A stretch of 64,000 nucleotides of DNA from JAWKSY01 sp041402125 (GTDB lineage: Bacteria; Planctomycetota; GCA-002687715; DRQF01). Below, piece after piece: positions 51,954 through 62,000 of the stretch. Position 1 is the stretch's first letter; every line of letters begins with the position of its first letter. The position numbers were made by a program, and so were the translations under genes. The DNA is taken from assembly GCA_041402125.1 (NCBI GenBank), contig JAWKSY010000002.1, positions 1-64,000 on the forward strand. Direction: 5' to 3'. A model generated the notes under the pieces. That model had not been told where the DNA came from. It saw nothing but the letters and a program-made list of their open reading frames with translations, and made no database searches.

Positions 51954-53849
51954 ATGTGCGGCATCGCCGGATATCTCGCGCTCGCGGGCGCACCCTCGGA
52001 TCTCGTGCCCGAGGTCGGCGGCATGGTCGCGGCTCTCGACCGCCGCGGCCCCGACGGCTCGCACGTCGCGACCTTCGACGCGGCGGTGCTCGGGCACGCG
52101 CGGCTCGCGATCATCGACCTCGACACCGGCGACCAGCCCCAGGGCAACGCCGACGACAGCGTCGTCGTGGTCGTCAACGGCGAGATCTACAACTACGTCG
52201 AGCTGCGTCGCGACCTCGAGGCGCGGGGGCATCGCTTCCGGACGAGGAGCGACATCGAGGTCATCCCGCACCTCTACGACGAGTGCGGGCTCGACTTCGT
52301 CGATCGCCTCCGCGGGATGTTCGCGATCGCGCTCTACGACCGACGCGCGCGTCGGCTCGTCCTCGTCCGCGACCGCCTCGGCAAGAAGCCGATCTACTGG
52401 GCGCGCACCGAGCGGGGCATCGCCTTCGCGTCCGAGCTCAAGTCCTTCGCCGCCGTCGCGGGGGTCGACCGACGGCTCGACTGGGAGGCGGTCGAGGACT
52501 TCCTCACCTACCAGTACGTGCCCGCGCCGCGCTCGATCCTGCGCGGCGTCTCGAAGCTGCCCGCGGCCCACCGTCTCGTCGTCGAGGCGGACGGCTCGAC
52601 CTCCCTCGCGGAGTACTGGTCGCCGCCGACGGCGGAACTCCCGGGCCCCGGGCTCGAGGCGGCGCTCGAGCGTCTCGCGCCGACCTTCGACGAGGCGGTC
52701 CGGATCCGACTGCGGGCCGACGTGCCCCTCGGGGCCTTCCTGTCCTCGGGGATCGACAGCACCCTCGTCTGCGCCACGGCCTCGCCCATGCTCCCCGCCG
52801 GGCTCGCCACCACGACGATCGCATTCGACGACCGCAACCGCGGCGAGGTCGAGCTCGCCGAGCGCGTGGCGGCGCGGATCGGCGCCCGCCACCACACGCG
52901 CGAGATCCGCGCCGACGCGAGCGAGGTCTTCGAGGCGGTCTCGGCCTACCTCGACGAACCCCTGGCCGATTCGAGCACGCTTCCGACCTGGATGGTCTCG
53001 GCCGCGGCGCGCGAGGAGGTGAAGGTCGCGATCTCCGGCGACGGCGGCGACGAGTCCTTCGGCGGCTACGCCTGGCGCTACGGACAGAATCTCCAGTTCG
53101 AGCGGCTCCGTCGCCTCCTGCCGCTGCCGCGCCTCTTCGGGGCCCTGGCCGCGGTCTACCCCAAGCTGGACCGCGCGCCGAAGCCGCTGCGGCTCAAGTA
53201 CGGCCTGCGCAACCTCTCGGTCGACGCCTTCGAGGCCTACTTCCTCGACATGTCGGTGTTCCGGCCCGAGGACAAGGACCGCCTCTACCGTCCCGAGCTG
53301 CGCGCCCGGCTCGGCGACTACGACTCGCGCGGGGTCCTGCGGGCGCCCTTCGATCGACGCGAGGGGGCGAGCCTCCTCGAGCGCCTGCTCTACACCGATC
53401 TCCGGACCTACCTCGCCGAGGGCGTCCTCGCGAAGGTCGACCGCATGAGCATGGGGAACAGCCTCGAGGTCCGCTCGCCGCTGCTCGACCAGGAGGTCGT
53501 GGAGTTCGCCTTCGGGTTGCCGGCCGCGCTCAAGATCGAGGGCGGCCGCGGGAAGATCATCCTTCGCGAACTGGCCCGTCGCCGCGTCGGCGAGGACGTT
53601 GCGACGGCCCCGAAGAGCGGCTTCGCGCCGCCTCTCGCGGGCTGGCTGCGCGCCGAGCTCGGCGAGCGCCTGCGTCGCGACGTCGTCGTCGATCCGAAGC
53701 TCGTCGGCGAGCTGTTCCGGGCCGAGGCCCGGCGGATGATGTACGAGGAGCACCGCTCCGGCGCCCGCGACTGGAGCCGCCCGCTCTGGTCCATGCTCGT
53801 GCTCGAGACCTGGTACCGCAACTTCGGGCGCGGGGTGGGGCTCACGTGA
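51954..53849 (+). CDS. Asparagine synthetase B-like amidotransferase of XrtA clusters
   Basis: A 631-residue two-domain enzyme. The N-terminal class II glutaminase (1-190) has the nucleophile Cys2 (MCGIAGY), LDRRGPDGS and NGEIYNY. The synthetase domain (about 230-600) has the PP-loop variant SSGIDST (usually SGGLDSS), SGDGGDESFGGY and KVDRMSMGNSLEVRSPLLDQ. The position between ligase and glycosyltransferase genes is that of the XrtA-associated amidotransferase family. It may amidate a uronic acid of the polymer instead of making asparagine. It overlaps the next gene by 4 bp. Confidence 0.9.
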   Translation: MCGIAGYLALAGAPSDLVPEVGGMVAALDRRGPDGSHVATFDAAVLGHARLAIIDLDTGDQPQGNADDSVVVVVNGEIYNYVELRRDLEARGHRFRTRSDIEVIPHLYDECGLDFVDRLRGMFAIALYDRRARRLVLVRDRLGKKPIYWARTERGIAFASELKSFAAVAGVDRRLDWEAVEDFLTYQYVPAPRSILRGVSKLPAAHRLVVEADGSTSLAEYWSPPTAELPGPGLEAALERLAPTFDEAVRIRLRADVPLGAFLSSGIDSTLVCATASPMLPAGLATTTIAFDDRNRGEVELAERVAARIGARHHTREIRADASEVFEAVSAYLDEPLADSSTLPTWMVSAAAREEVKVAISGDGGDESFGGYAWRYGQNLQFERLRRLLPLPRLFGALAAVYPKLDRAPKPLRLKYGLRNLSVDAFEAYFLDMSVFRPEDKDRLYRPELRARLGDYDSRGVLRAPFDRREGASLLERLLYTDLRTYLAEGVLAKVDRMSMGNSLEVRSPLLDQEVVEFAFGLPAALKIEGGRGKIILRELARRRVGEDVATAPKSGFAPPLAGWLRAELGERLRRDVVVDPKLVGELFRAEARRMMYEEHRSGARDWSRPLWSMLVLETWYRNFGRGVGLT

Positions 53850-55030
53850 ACGAGAGCTTCCGCGTCCTCGGCGTCTCGACGATCCTCCCCTCGGTCGAGG
53901 ATCCCGGCGCCGGCGTGTTCATCCTGCGCCGCCTCGCGAGCCTGCCGCCGGAGTTCGAGGTGGAGGCGCTGCGGACGCGTCCCTGGTTCCCCGGCATCGC
54001 GCGGGTGAAGCCGCACCTCGCCCGCGCCCGCGTGGAGCGCGAGGAACGCCAGGGCGTCGTGATCCGCGACCTCCGCTTCGCCTACCTGCCGGGCTTCCTC
54101 AAGCGACTCGACGGCGTCTCGCTCGCGCGTCGCCTGCGCGGCTACATCCTCGCGAGCGGCCACCGCTACGACCTTCTCGACGGACACTTCGCCTATCCGG
54201 CCGGCTTCGCCGCCGTCCGCACCGGTCGAGTCTTCGACATCCCCTCGGTCGTCACCCTGCGCGGGACCATGGCGAGCTACCTCGGCGACGGGCGTCGCGG
54301 CGCGATCCTCGAGACTCTGCGGGGCGCGACGCGCCTCGTCGCCGTCTCGTCCTCGCTCGCGCGGCTCGCCCGGGAGGTCGCGGGGGAGGATCTCGACGTC
54401 CGCGTCATCGGCAACGGCGTCGACACCGAGCTCTTCCGGTCGGGCGACCGCGAGGCGGCGCGCCGCGAGCTCGGCCTCGGCGACCGCGGCCCGGTCCTCC
54501 TCACCGTGGGCGGGCTCGTGCCGCGCAAGGGCGTGCACCGCGTCCTCGAGGCGCTGCCCGATCTCGTCCGGAAGCATCCGGATCTCGTCTACCTCGTGGT
54601 GGGCGGGGCCGGCGTGGAGGGCGACTTCGGCGGCGTGCTGCGCGAGCGCGTCGCCGCGCTCGGACTCGAGGATCACGTGCGCTTCACGGGCCCCGTACCG
54701 CCGGAGGACCTCCCGACCTGCTACCGGGCGGCCGACCTCTTCGTCCTCTCGACCTCCAACGAGGGCTGGGCCAACGTCTTGCAGGAGTCGCTCGCCTGTG
54801 GGCTCCCGGTCGTGGCGACGGACGTCGGCGGCAATCGCGAGGTGGTGGGGGGGGAGACGCACGGACTCGTGATACCCTTCGGCGATCCGCGCGCGCTCGC
54901 GACGGCGCTCGACGATGCGCTCGCGGCCCGCTGGGATCGCGACGCGGTCGCCGCCTGGGGCGGCCGCCGCGACTGGAAGGACGTGGGCCGCGAGGTGGCG
55001 GCGGTGTTCCGGGAGGCCATGGATGCGTGA
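53846..55030 (+). CDS. Glycosyltransferase family 4
   Basis: A 394-residue GT-B enzyme with a GTG start. It has LLDGHFAYPAGFAAVRTGR, VIGNGVDTELFRSGD, LTVGGLVPRKGVHRVLEALP and a donor region STSNEGWANVLQESLACGLPV with the retaining-GT4 Glu residues. It resembles the third glycosyltransferase commonly found in exosortase clusters. Sugar specificity is not predictable. It overlaps the following membrane protein gene by 8 bp. Confidence 0.87.
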   Translation: MNESFRVLGVSTILPSVEDPGAGVFILRRLASLPPEFEVEALRTRPWFPGIARVKPHLARARVEREERQGVVIRDLRFAYLPGFLKRLDGVSLARRLRGYILASGHRYDLLDGHFAYPAGFAAVRTGRVFDIPSVVTLRGTMASYLGDGRRGAILETLRGATRLVAVSSSLARLAREVAGEDLDVRVIGNGVDTELFRSGDREAARRELGLGDRGPVLLTVGGLVPRKGVHRVLEALPDLVRKHPDLVYLVVGGAGVEGDFGGVLRERVAALGLEDHVRFTGPVPPEDLPTCYRAADLFVLSTSNEGWANVLQESLACGLPVVATDVGGNREVVGGETHGLVIPFGDPRALATALDDALAARWDRDAVAAWGGRRDWKDVGREVAAVFREAMDA

Positions 55031-57050
55031 TCGCTGGAAGCGGGCGGGCTGCGTGCTCGCCATCGTCGTCTTCGCCTTCGCGCTCCGCGCCGTCGGCTCG
55101 GCCGGCCGCGGCTACCCCTTCTCCTTCTATCCCGACGAGACCGCGAACCTGAACCGCGCGGTCAAGATCTACAGCCCCGAGAGCCCGCTGAAGGTCGATC
55201 TGAACCTCCACTGGTTCAACAAGCCGAGCCTCGGCTTCTACCTGAACTTCCTCGAGTTCGGCGGCCTCTACGGCTGGGGGCGCTACGTCAGCGGCGTCTA
55301 CGAGGGTCCGGGCGACTTCGCCCGCTCCTTCTTCAACGATCGCGGCCCCTTCTACCTCGTCGCGCGCCTCTTCAACGCCTTCTGGGCCGCGCTCACGGTC
55401 TGGCTCGTGTGGCGCATCGGGACGCGCGCCTTCGACCGGGCGACCGGATATCTCGCGGCGGGCCTCCTGGCGATCACGCCCGGCCACGTCCTGTGGTCGC
55501 AGATGGTCAAGCACGACATCCTGGCGGGCTTCTTCGCCGCCGCGAGCTTCCTCTGGATCCTGAAGATCCTCGATTGCGGGCGCTGGCGGGACTACCTGTT
55601 CGCCGGCTTCTGCGCGGGGCTCGGCGCGGCCACGAAGTACAGCCCCGTCGTCATGGGACTGCCGCTCGTCTTCGCCCACCTCCTCCGCGCGCGGCCCGAG
55701 GGCGCGCCGGTGGGGCGGGCCGCCTTCGCCCGGCTCGCCGGCGGACTCGCCGCGATCCTCGGCGGCTTCTTCGCGGGCTCTCCCTACAACTTCCTCGACG
55801 GGAAGTGGCTCCACGACAACGTCCTGCCCCAGCTACGGCTGGCGCGCGGCCTCGTGTTCGGAGCGGGCGAGGTCAACGCCGAGAACGACAGCTTCTGGAC
55901 CCAGCTCGCGCGCTTCTGGAACGTCCTCGACAACAACGAGGCGCTCGGGATGGTGCTGATCCTCCTCGCCTTGGTCGGCGCGGTGACGGGTCTCCGCGGG
56001 GCGACCCGGACCGTGACGGGGCTGATCCTGGCCGCGCTGGGCGGCTTCACCTTCGTCTTCTGCGCCATGAACCAGCAGTATCCGCGCGAGAACCACCTCG
56101 TGCCGATGTACCCCTTCGCCGCGGTGCTCGCGGCCCGGGGGGCGCTCTGGTGTTTCGCCCAGCTCCGCGACGATCACCGCGCGAGCCGGCGCTCGATCGC
56201 GATCCTCCTGCTCGCGCTGCTGGTCCCGCTCCCCGGCTTCCCGGGTCGCGGACTCTGGACGATCCAGGCCGACGCGATGCGCGTCCATCCCCAGCTCGCC
56301 GCCTGGCACTGGATCCAGGCCGAGATCCCGGCCGGGGCGATGGTCCTCAACGATCACGAGGTCGTGCACCTCGGGCTGACCGACGAGCGCCTGACCTGGA
56401 TCCGCGAGCGGATCGACCGCGAGCTCGAGCGCAACCGCGCCGCCCTCGCCTCGATCGCCGACGGCGACGACCGCGCCGAGGACCGCCGCCGCTACCATCG
56501 CGAGCGGATCGAGCGCTACGAGAGCTACGCGTCGCAGTACCGGTTCATCACGGAGGCGGCGCCGAAGTACGCCCACCGCCGCTACGACTCGATCATCCTC
56601 CTGAAGCCCTGGCAGGAGGACGACCGCGAGAAGTTCGAGAGCAAGGCCTACGGCTACAACGACCTCTGGCACGTCCTGCCGCTGGGGGTCCCCGAGGACG
56701 TCGCGCCCATCGAGCGCTACCGCATTCCCCGGTCGACCCTGCCCGAGTCCGTCCAGGGCGAGGACCGGGCCGGCTTCCCGATCCTCGAGCGCCCGGCCGA
56801 GTACCTGGTCACCCGGCGGGAGTCCTTCGACAACTACGAGAAGCCCCACCGCCGGCGCTGGTGGCCGGAGTGGGCCGCCTTCTACGACGACCTGAAGGCC
56901 CACTACGACTGCTGGGAGTTCCCCGAGACCGGCACCGAGCAGGGCCTCGGCACCGTCCGGGTCTACGACCTCCGGCAGCGCGTCGAGGATCGCGAGCCGA
57001 AGATCGAGGTCGTCGACCTCGACGCCTGGCGTCGCCTCCGCGGGGAATAA
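55023..57050 (+). CDS. GT-C fold (ArnT/GT39/GT83-like) membrane glycosyltransferase
   Basis: A 675-residue protein with about 9-11 membrane helices in the first 430 residues and a soluble C-terminal domain (about 440-675). The first periplasmic loop carries the GT-C acidic site in FYPDETANLNRAV. Others are GHVLWSQMVKHDILAGFF and SPYNFLDGKW. Such enzymes use polyprenyl-phosphate sugars, which fits the GT2 enzyme at 42876. The C-terminal part is rich in charged residues and contains YESYASQYRFITE; I do not recognise that domain. Last gene of the export operon; a nested stem follows its stop. Confidence 0.83.
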   Translation: MRDRWKRAGCVLAIVVFAFALRAVGSAGRGYPFSFYPDETANLNRAVKIYSPESPLKVDLNLHWFNKPSLGFYLNFLEFGGLYGWGRYVSGVYEGPGDFARSFFNDRGPFYLVARLFNAFWAALTVWLVWRIGTRAFDRATGYLAAGLLAITPGHVLWSQMVKHDILAGFFAAASFLWILKILDCGRWRDYLFAGFCAGLGAATKYSPVVMGLPLVFAHLLRARPEGAPVGRAAFARLAGGLAAILGGFFAGSPYNFLDGKWLHDNVLPQLRLARGLVFGAGEVNAENDSFWTQLARFWNVLDNNEALGMVLILLALVGAVTGLRGATRTVTGLILAALGGFTFVFCAMNQQYPRENHLVPMYPFAAVLAARGALWCFAQLRDDHRASRRSIAILLLALLVPLPGFPGRGLWTIQADAMRVHPQLAAWHWIQAEIPAGAMVLNDHEVVHLGLTDERLTWIRERIDRELERNRAALASIADGDDRAEDRRRYHRERIERYESYASQYRFITEAAPKYAHRRYDSIILLKPWQEDDREKFESKAYGYNDLWHVLPLGVPEDVAPIERYRIPRSTLPESVQGEDRAGFPILERPAEYLVTRRESFDNYEKPHRRRWWPEWAAFYDDLKAHYDCWEFPETGTEQGLGTVRVYDLRQRVEDREPKIEVVDLDAWRRLRGE

Positions 57051-57051
57051 A

Positions 57052-57106
57052 GATCCCCCTCCCGGATCGCCTGACCCCCGGCCCGGCCGGGGTCGATAGG
57101 GGGATC
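57052..57106 (+). terminator. Nested stem after the export operon
   Basis: The outer stem GATCCCCCT (57052-57060) pairs with AGGGGGATC (57098-57106). An imperfect inner stem of GACCCCCGGCC type has one bulged C. It begins 1 nt after the stop of the GT-C gene. A second hairpin CGCGGTGT-TCC-ACACCGCG is at about 57122-57140. Neither has a U-tract, so termination is probable but not certain. Confidence 0.5.
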
Positions 57107-57480
57107 GGGTCCGGTTCGTTCGCGGTGTTCCACACCGCGTGACGGGTCGGGGGAAAACCCGTGAAGAACGTGGGGTTGGTTCTCGCTAACTTCGCGCGGC
57201 AGCCGACGTAAGTGGCTTTCGAGAAGGACCTTGAGGGGCGGTGCCCCGTCGCGGGGGCGGCGGGGCGGCGAGCGGGAGAAGCCGGTCGATCATTGACCGA
57301 AAGTGGCTCTCTCGTATACTGCGGAGCATCGGACGCGAGTCCGACCGATTCTTTGCTTTTCGCGCCGCAACCCAGTCCAGTCGATCGCCGCGCGGAAGGA
57401 TTGCCGCTCGCCTTCCCCGCGCCGCACGATGACGTCCGTCTCCACGGAGGCGGGCGGGCGCCACGGAGCAGTTCGCAACG
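57107..57480 (+). other. Non-coding interval with hairpins and promoter upstream of the priming transferase
   Basis: There is no supported gene. It holds the hairpin at about 57122-57140, a CGGGT/ACCCG stem near 57143-57162, a G-rich stack of stems near 57235-57270 and a clear promoter (57293-57320). The segment AAGTGGCT occurs twice (about 57210 and 57301), the second copy inside the promoter spacer. I could not match a known riboswitch. Confidence 0.5.
57293..57320 (+). promoter_or_regulatory. Strong sigma-70 promoter of the priming transferase gene
   Basis: TTGACC (57293-57298), a 16-nt spacer and TATACT (57315-57320). This is the closest match to consensus in the window. The implied start leaves a leader of about 150 nt before the ATG at 57481, long enough for post-transcriptional control. 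Confidence 0.8.
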
Positions 57481-58101
57481 ATGACACCCCGAGTCGAAAG
57501 CAAGGTCGGAAGGCGGGGCTACGCCCTCCTCAAGAACCTCGCGGACCGCGTGCTCGCGGTCATCGGCCTCGTCATCCTCCTGCCGTTGCTCGCGATCCTC
57601 TGCGTGCTGATCAAGCTGACCTCACGCGGGCCGGTCTTCTTCACCCAGGAGCGGGTGGGGCAGTACGGGCAGCACTTCAAGATCCTGAAGCTGCGCACGA
57701 TGGTCGTGGACGCCGAGCAGTCCACGGGACCGATCTGGGCCCGCGAGAACGACCCCCGCTGCACGCCCCTCGGTCGCCTCCTCCGCCTCTCGCACCTCGA
57801 CGAGATCCCGCAGCTCATCAACGTGGTCGTCGGCCACATGAGCATCGTGGGCCCCCGGCCGGAGCGGCCCGTCTTCGTCGAGCAGTTCCGGCGCCAGATC
57901 GCGAACTACGAGGACCGCCTCACGGTCAAGCCCGGGATCACGGGCCTCGCGCAGGTCTACCACACCTACGACGCGACCCTCCGCGACGTCCGCAAGAAGC
58001 TCGCCTACGACCTCCTCTACGTCCGGAAGATGTGCATGATGACCGACCTCGTCATCATCTTCCTGACCGTCCGCTGCCTGACGGGCCGTGGCGCCCGCTG
58101 A
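57481..58101 (+). CDS. Initiating phosphoglycosyl transferase (short PglC/WbaP-C type)
   Basis: A 206-residue monotopic sugar-1-phosphate transferase that starts the repeat unit on undecaprenyl phosphate. A re-entrant hydrophobic helix at about 22-46 (ADRVLAVIGLVILLPLLAILC) is followed by SRGPVFFTQERVGQYG, FKILKLRTM and LSHLDEIPQLINVV, whose Asp-Glu dyad is the catalytic pair. MSIVGPRPERP and KPGITGLAQV then follow. The N-terminal membrane/CoA-binding-like domain of long WbaP/WcaJ enzymes is absent. It has its own promoter and long leader and overlaps the deacetylase gene by 14 bp. Confidence 0.9.
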   Translation: MTPRVESKVGRRGYALLKNLADRVLAVIGLVILLPLLAILCVLIKLTSRGPVFFTQERVGQYGQHFKILKLRTMVVDAEQSTGPIWARENDPRCTPLGRLLRLSHLDEIPQLINVVVGHMSIVGPRPERPVFVEQFRRQIANYEDRLTVKPGITGLAQVYHTYDATLRDVRKKLAYDLLYVRKMCMMTDLVIIFLTVRCLTGRGAR

Positions 58102-59044
58102 GATCGGCGCCGCCCGGGCGAAGGCGCCGCCCGCCTCCGCGAACCGGAACCAGGACGCCGGCGCCATCGTCAACGCGATGACGATCGACGTCGAGGACTA
58201 CTTCCAGGTCGGCGTCTTCCAGGATCGCATCCGCCCCGACGAGTGGGACCGCTTCGACTGCCGCGTCGAGCACAACCTCGACCGCTGCCTCGCGATCCTC
58301 GAGGAGGGCGGCGTGCGGGCCACCTTCTTTACCCTCGGCTGGGTCGCCGAGCGCTATCCGGCCGCGATCCGACGCCTGGCCGAGCTCGGACACGAGGTCG
58401 CGAGCCACGGCTACGGACACCGCCCGATCTGGCAGCTCGATCGCGAGGCCTACCGCGAGGACATCCGGCGCTCGCAGGGCGTCCTCGGCGAGGTCCTCGG
58501 CGCCGCGCCGACGGCCTACCGCGCCCCCTGCTTCAGCGTCCGTCGCGACACCCTCTGGGCGCTCGACTGCCTCTTCGAGGAGGGGATCCGCGTCGACTCG
58601 AGCATCTTCCCGGTGGGACATCCCGAGTACGGCATCCCCGACGCGGAGACGCGGATCCACCGCATCGCCCTCGCGGACGGCGAGCTCGTCGAGTTCCCGA
58701 TGACGGTGGGGAGCCTGCTCGGCAAGAAGGCGGCCTTCTGCGGCGGCGGCTGGTTCCGGCTCTTCCCCTACGCGCTCACGCGGCGCTCGCTCGCCGGCAG
58801 CAATCGCAAGGGCGAGCCCTTCGTCTTCTACCTGCACCCCTGGGAACTCGATCCCGACCAGCCGCGGCTGGACGATCGCGCCACCGCGACGGGGCGCTTT
58901 CGCCACTACGTCAACCTCGCCCGCAATCCGGCGAAGTTCGCGCGCCTCGTGTCGGAGTTCCGCTTCGGCACGCTCGGCGAGGCGATCGAGGATCGCATCG
59001 CCCGGACGGGCGAGCTTCCCCTCGTCCGCTTCGCCGAGATCTGA
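58088..59044 (+). CDS. Polysaccharide deacetylase of XrtA clusters (NodB fold with DUF3473)
   Basis: A protein of up to 318 residues. The NodB domain has the catalytic Asp in NAMTIDVEDYFQV, metal ligands in HEVASHGYGH, and YRAPCFSV. A C-terminal DUF3473-like part has FCGGGWFRLFPYAL and FYLHPWELDPDQPR. This combination is typical of exosortase-A associated deacetylases, which de-N-acetylate the polymer. No signal peptide is seen, so it may act in the cytoplasm or be exported otherwise. The first 30 residues from the GTG are not conserved, so an ATG at 58178 is an alternative start. It is convergent with the TPR gene with no gap. Confidence 0.87.
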   Translation: MAPAEIGAARAKAPPASANRNQDAGAIVNAMTIDVEDYFQVGVFQDRIRPDEWDRFDCRVEHNLDRCLAILEEGGVRATFFTLGWVAERYPAAIRRLAELGHEVASHGYGHRPIWQLDREAYREDIRRSQGVLGEVLGAAPTAYRAPCFSVRRDTLWALDCLFEEGIRVDSSIFPVGHPEYGIPDAETRIHRIALADGELVEFPMTVGSLLGKKAAFCGGGWFRLFPYALTRRSLAGSNRKGEPFVFYLHPWELDPDQPRLDDRATATGRFRHYVNLARNPAKFARLVSEFRFGTLGEAIEDRIARTGELPLVRFAEI

Positions 59045-62000
59045 TCAGCCGGCGCCGATCAGCGAGGCCGGGTCGAGCAGGCGCAGCCGCGTGTAGAGCC
59101 GCTCCCGACGCTCGCCGTTCTTCTCCACCGTCGCGTTGACGGCGTCGATCGCGCGGTCCACCTGGGCCGCGCTCGCGGGTCGCCAGGCCACGTAGCGCTC
59201 GATGCTCGTCCAGCCCTCGTCGCTCCGACCCGCCGCGAAGCAGGCGCGGGCGTGGAGGAGCAGGACCTCCGGATCGTCCACGGGGAAGTCGCGCACGAGA
59301 CGGACCGCGACGCGGTAGGCGCCGCGGCCGCCGTCGCCCGCCTCGAGGGCGAGTCGGGTCTGGAGCTCGACCGCTTCCACGGTCGCCCGCGTCTCGGGCG
59401 GGAGCGTCTCGAGCAGGCGAGCGGCCCGCTGCGTCGCGCCGGCCGCGTGGAGCGAGCGGGCCTCGAGCAGGAGCTTCTCGGGGCTCTTGTCCTGGGAGTG
59501 GTGGAGCAGGCGCGCCGCGGCCTCGTTGCGACCGGCGCCAAGGAAGAGCCGGGCCGCGTCGCGGTACGCGCGCGCCGAGAATCCCTCGCCCGCGAGCATC
59601 ATGTCGACGACGAGCCGGATCGGCTCCGACTGCTCGTTCGCGAGGTACTCCTCGAGGTAGATCATCAGGGCGGCCTCGTCGCGGAAGGCCGACTCCTGCA
59701 GGAGACCGGAGACGATGCCGACGCCCCGGGTCCAGGTGTCGTCGTAGCGCATCAAGAGCGCGGAGCGGGCCAGGGCGAGTTCGCGGGCCCGCGTCGGGAG
59801 CCGCAGGCCGAGATCGTCGAGGGCCGTGAGGGCGAGGGTCCGCGTCCAGCGGTAGCGCGAGAAGGTCCAGAGGCGCGCGAGGGCGACGCGCGCCGCCGCG
59901 CGCGCCTCGCCGTCGGTCAGTCCGTCCAGGTCGCGGATCAGGGCCTCGAGCCCCTCGCGCTCGGCCTCGTTCCGCGCCGGCAGCTCGGAAAGCAGGGCGT
60001 CGAGATCGCGGCGACCCGGCGTGCGCAGCGCGGCGACGATCCGCGAGTGGACGCGCGTGTCGCGATCGACCGCCGGCACCTCGGGCTTCTCGCTGGGGCG
60101 GAGGAGGGTGTCGAGCGGACCGATCTGCCCGCGGAGCGCCCGCGCCATCGCGAGAGCGTGCGTGCGGTCGGCGTCGGGCTCCTTGGCGTGGGCGGCCTCG
60201 AGGTCCGTGAGGGCGTCCTCGAGACGATCCTCGGAGAGGCGCAGGAGGCCGCGGTCGAGCCGCGAGTCGGCCGGATCGCCGTAGCGCGTGATCGCCTCAT
60301 CGAGCACCTGGCCCGCGTTGGGGAGGCCGAGCGCGAGGATGTGTCGGGCCGCGAGCGGAGCGAGCTCGTCCGCGTCCTCGCGCGCGTCCAGGGCGGCGCC
60401 GATCGCCTCCATCATCGCCTGCGCCTGACCGTGACGGCCCAGCAGGTCGACGAGCGCGAGGCGGACCTCGGCGCGGCGTTCGGGCTCGACGCGGGGGATC
60501 GCGGTCTCCAGCGTCTGCTGGGCCCGCGCGAAGTCCCGCATCGCTTCCTGGAGCTTCGCGAGCACGAGCGCGTTGTCGGCCAGGTCGGCGCCGGGCTCGA
60601 CCTTGATCTCGAGCGAGAGCCGGCGGGCCTCGTCGACGTCGCCCAGGGCCAGCGCGGCGCGCGCGCCGGCGCGGGAGAGCTCGGGGTCGACGCGCTGTTC
60701 GAGGCGGGCGTTGCGGACGAGGCTCAGGATCTCCTTCCAGGCCCCGTGCTTCTCGCAGAAGGCGGCCACGCGGCGATCGGCGAAGCGCGGCGCGAGCGGG
60801 CGCAGGCGCGCGAGCGTGTCGAGCGCCCGGCCCGTCTCGCCGAGGCCCTCGTAGCAGGAGACGAGGATCTCGAGGAGCTCGCGCGACGAGTAGGCGTCGC
60901 GGGCGACGATCGGCTCGAGGGCGCGGACCACCGTCTCGTAGCGCTCCTTCTCGAGGTAGCGCCGCGCGGCGCGGGCCACGAGCTCGCGATTCGAGGGGTT
61001 CGCCTCGAGCACCGCGAAGGTGAGGTTCTCCGCGCGGCGCTCGTCGCCGGCGCGGTCGAAGAGGATGGCGTAGTCGAGGTCGCCGTCGGGGCCGCCCTTG
61101 TCGAGCTTGTCGGAGTCCGCGAGCAGGGCGCGGGCGCGCTTCGTCTCGCCGGTCGCGATGAGCGCGCGGGCGGTGCGCTCGACGACGGGCCAGTCGCACT
61201 CGCGCGTCGTCACCAGCTTGGTGCCGGTCTCCGCGACGCGGGCGTCGTCTCCGCTCTCGGCGTAGAGCTCGAACTCGATCTCGGGGAGGTCGGGATGATC
61301 CGGCGCGAGGATGCGGACCTTCTCGACCGCTCGCCAGGCGGAGCCCAGCCGGTCGGCGCCGATGTGCGCGCGCGCCTCGCCGACGAAGGCATCGGCCTCG
61401 TAGGGGCGCTCGGTGGCGGCGCGGAGGAAGCAGGCGACGGCCTCCTCCCAGCGATGCCGGGCGAGGTGGAGCCGCCCGCAGGACATCGCGACGTCGTAGA
61501 CCGCGGGATCGTCGTCCGGGACGCTCTGCTCGAGCGAGGTCGCGACGCGAGCGGCCGTCACGACGTCGCCCTTCTCGACGAGGAAGTCGACGTAGCGCGT
61601 CCCAGCCTCGAAGTTGAAGGGGTCGTCGCGCCACAGTCGCTCCGACTGGTAGAGGTCGTCCGGGGTGAGTCCGTTGCGCTCGAGGAAGCGCTGCATGTAC
61701 TCGCGCAGCGCGGTGTTCCCCGGCGTGCCGCGGGTGCTGAAGGTCGTCCGGAGGAGCTCGGCCAGGTCCTCCCGCGCCTCGTCGGTCCAGCGCATCCCCT
61801 CGATCGCGCGGATCCGCATGAGCTGGGCTTCCCAGTTCGTCGGCTCGAGGCGGCAGAGGTCCTTCAGGACCTCGTTCGCGCGGTCGTAGTTGTTGACGTT
61901 CATGTACGCCTCGGCGAGTCGGCGCAGGTAGGTGCGGTTGCTGCCGGAAGCGTTGTGAGCCTTCTCGAGGTAGAGGATGGCCTTCTCGTTGTCGCCGCGT

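Noticed and set aside
57107..57300. Riboswitch (cyclic-di-GMP or cobalamin) before the priming transferase
   Set aside because: Stems are present, but I could not find the conserved core nucleotides of either class.
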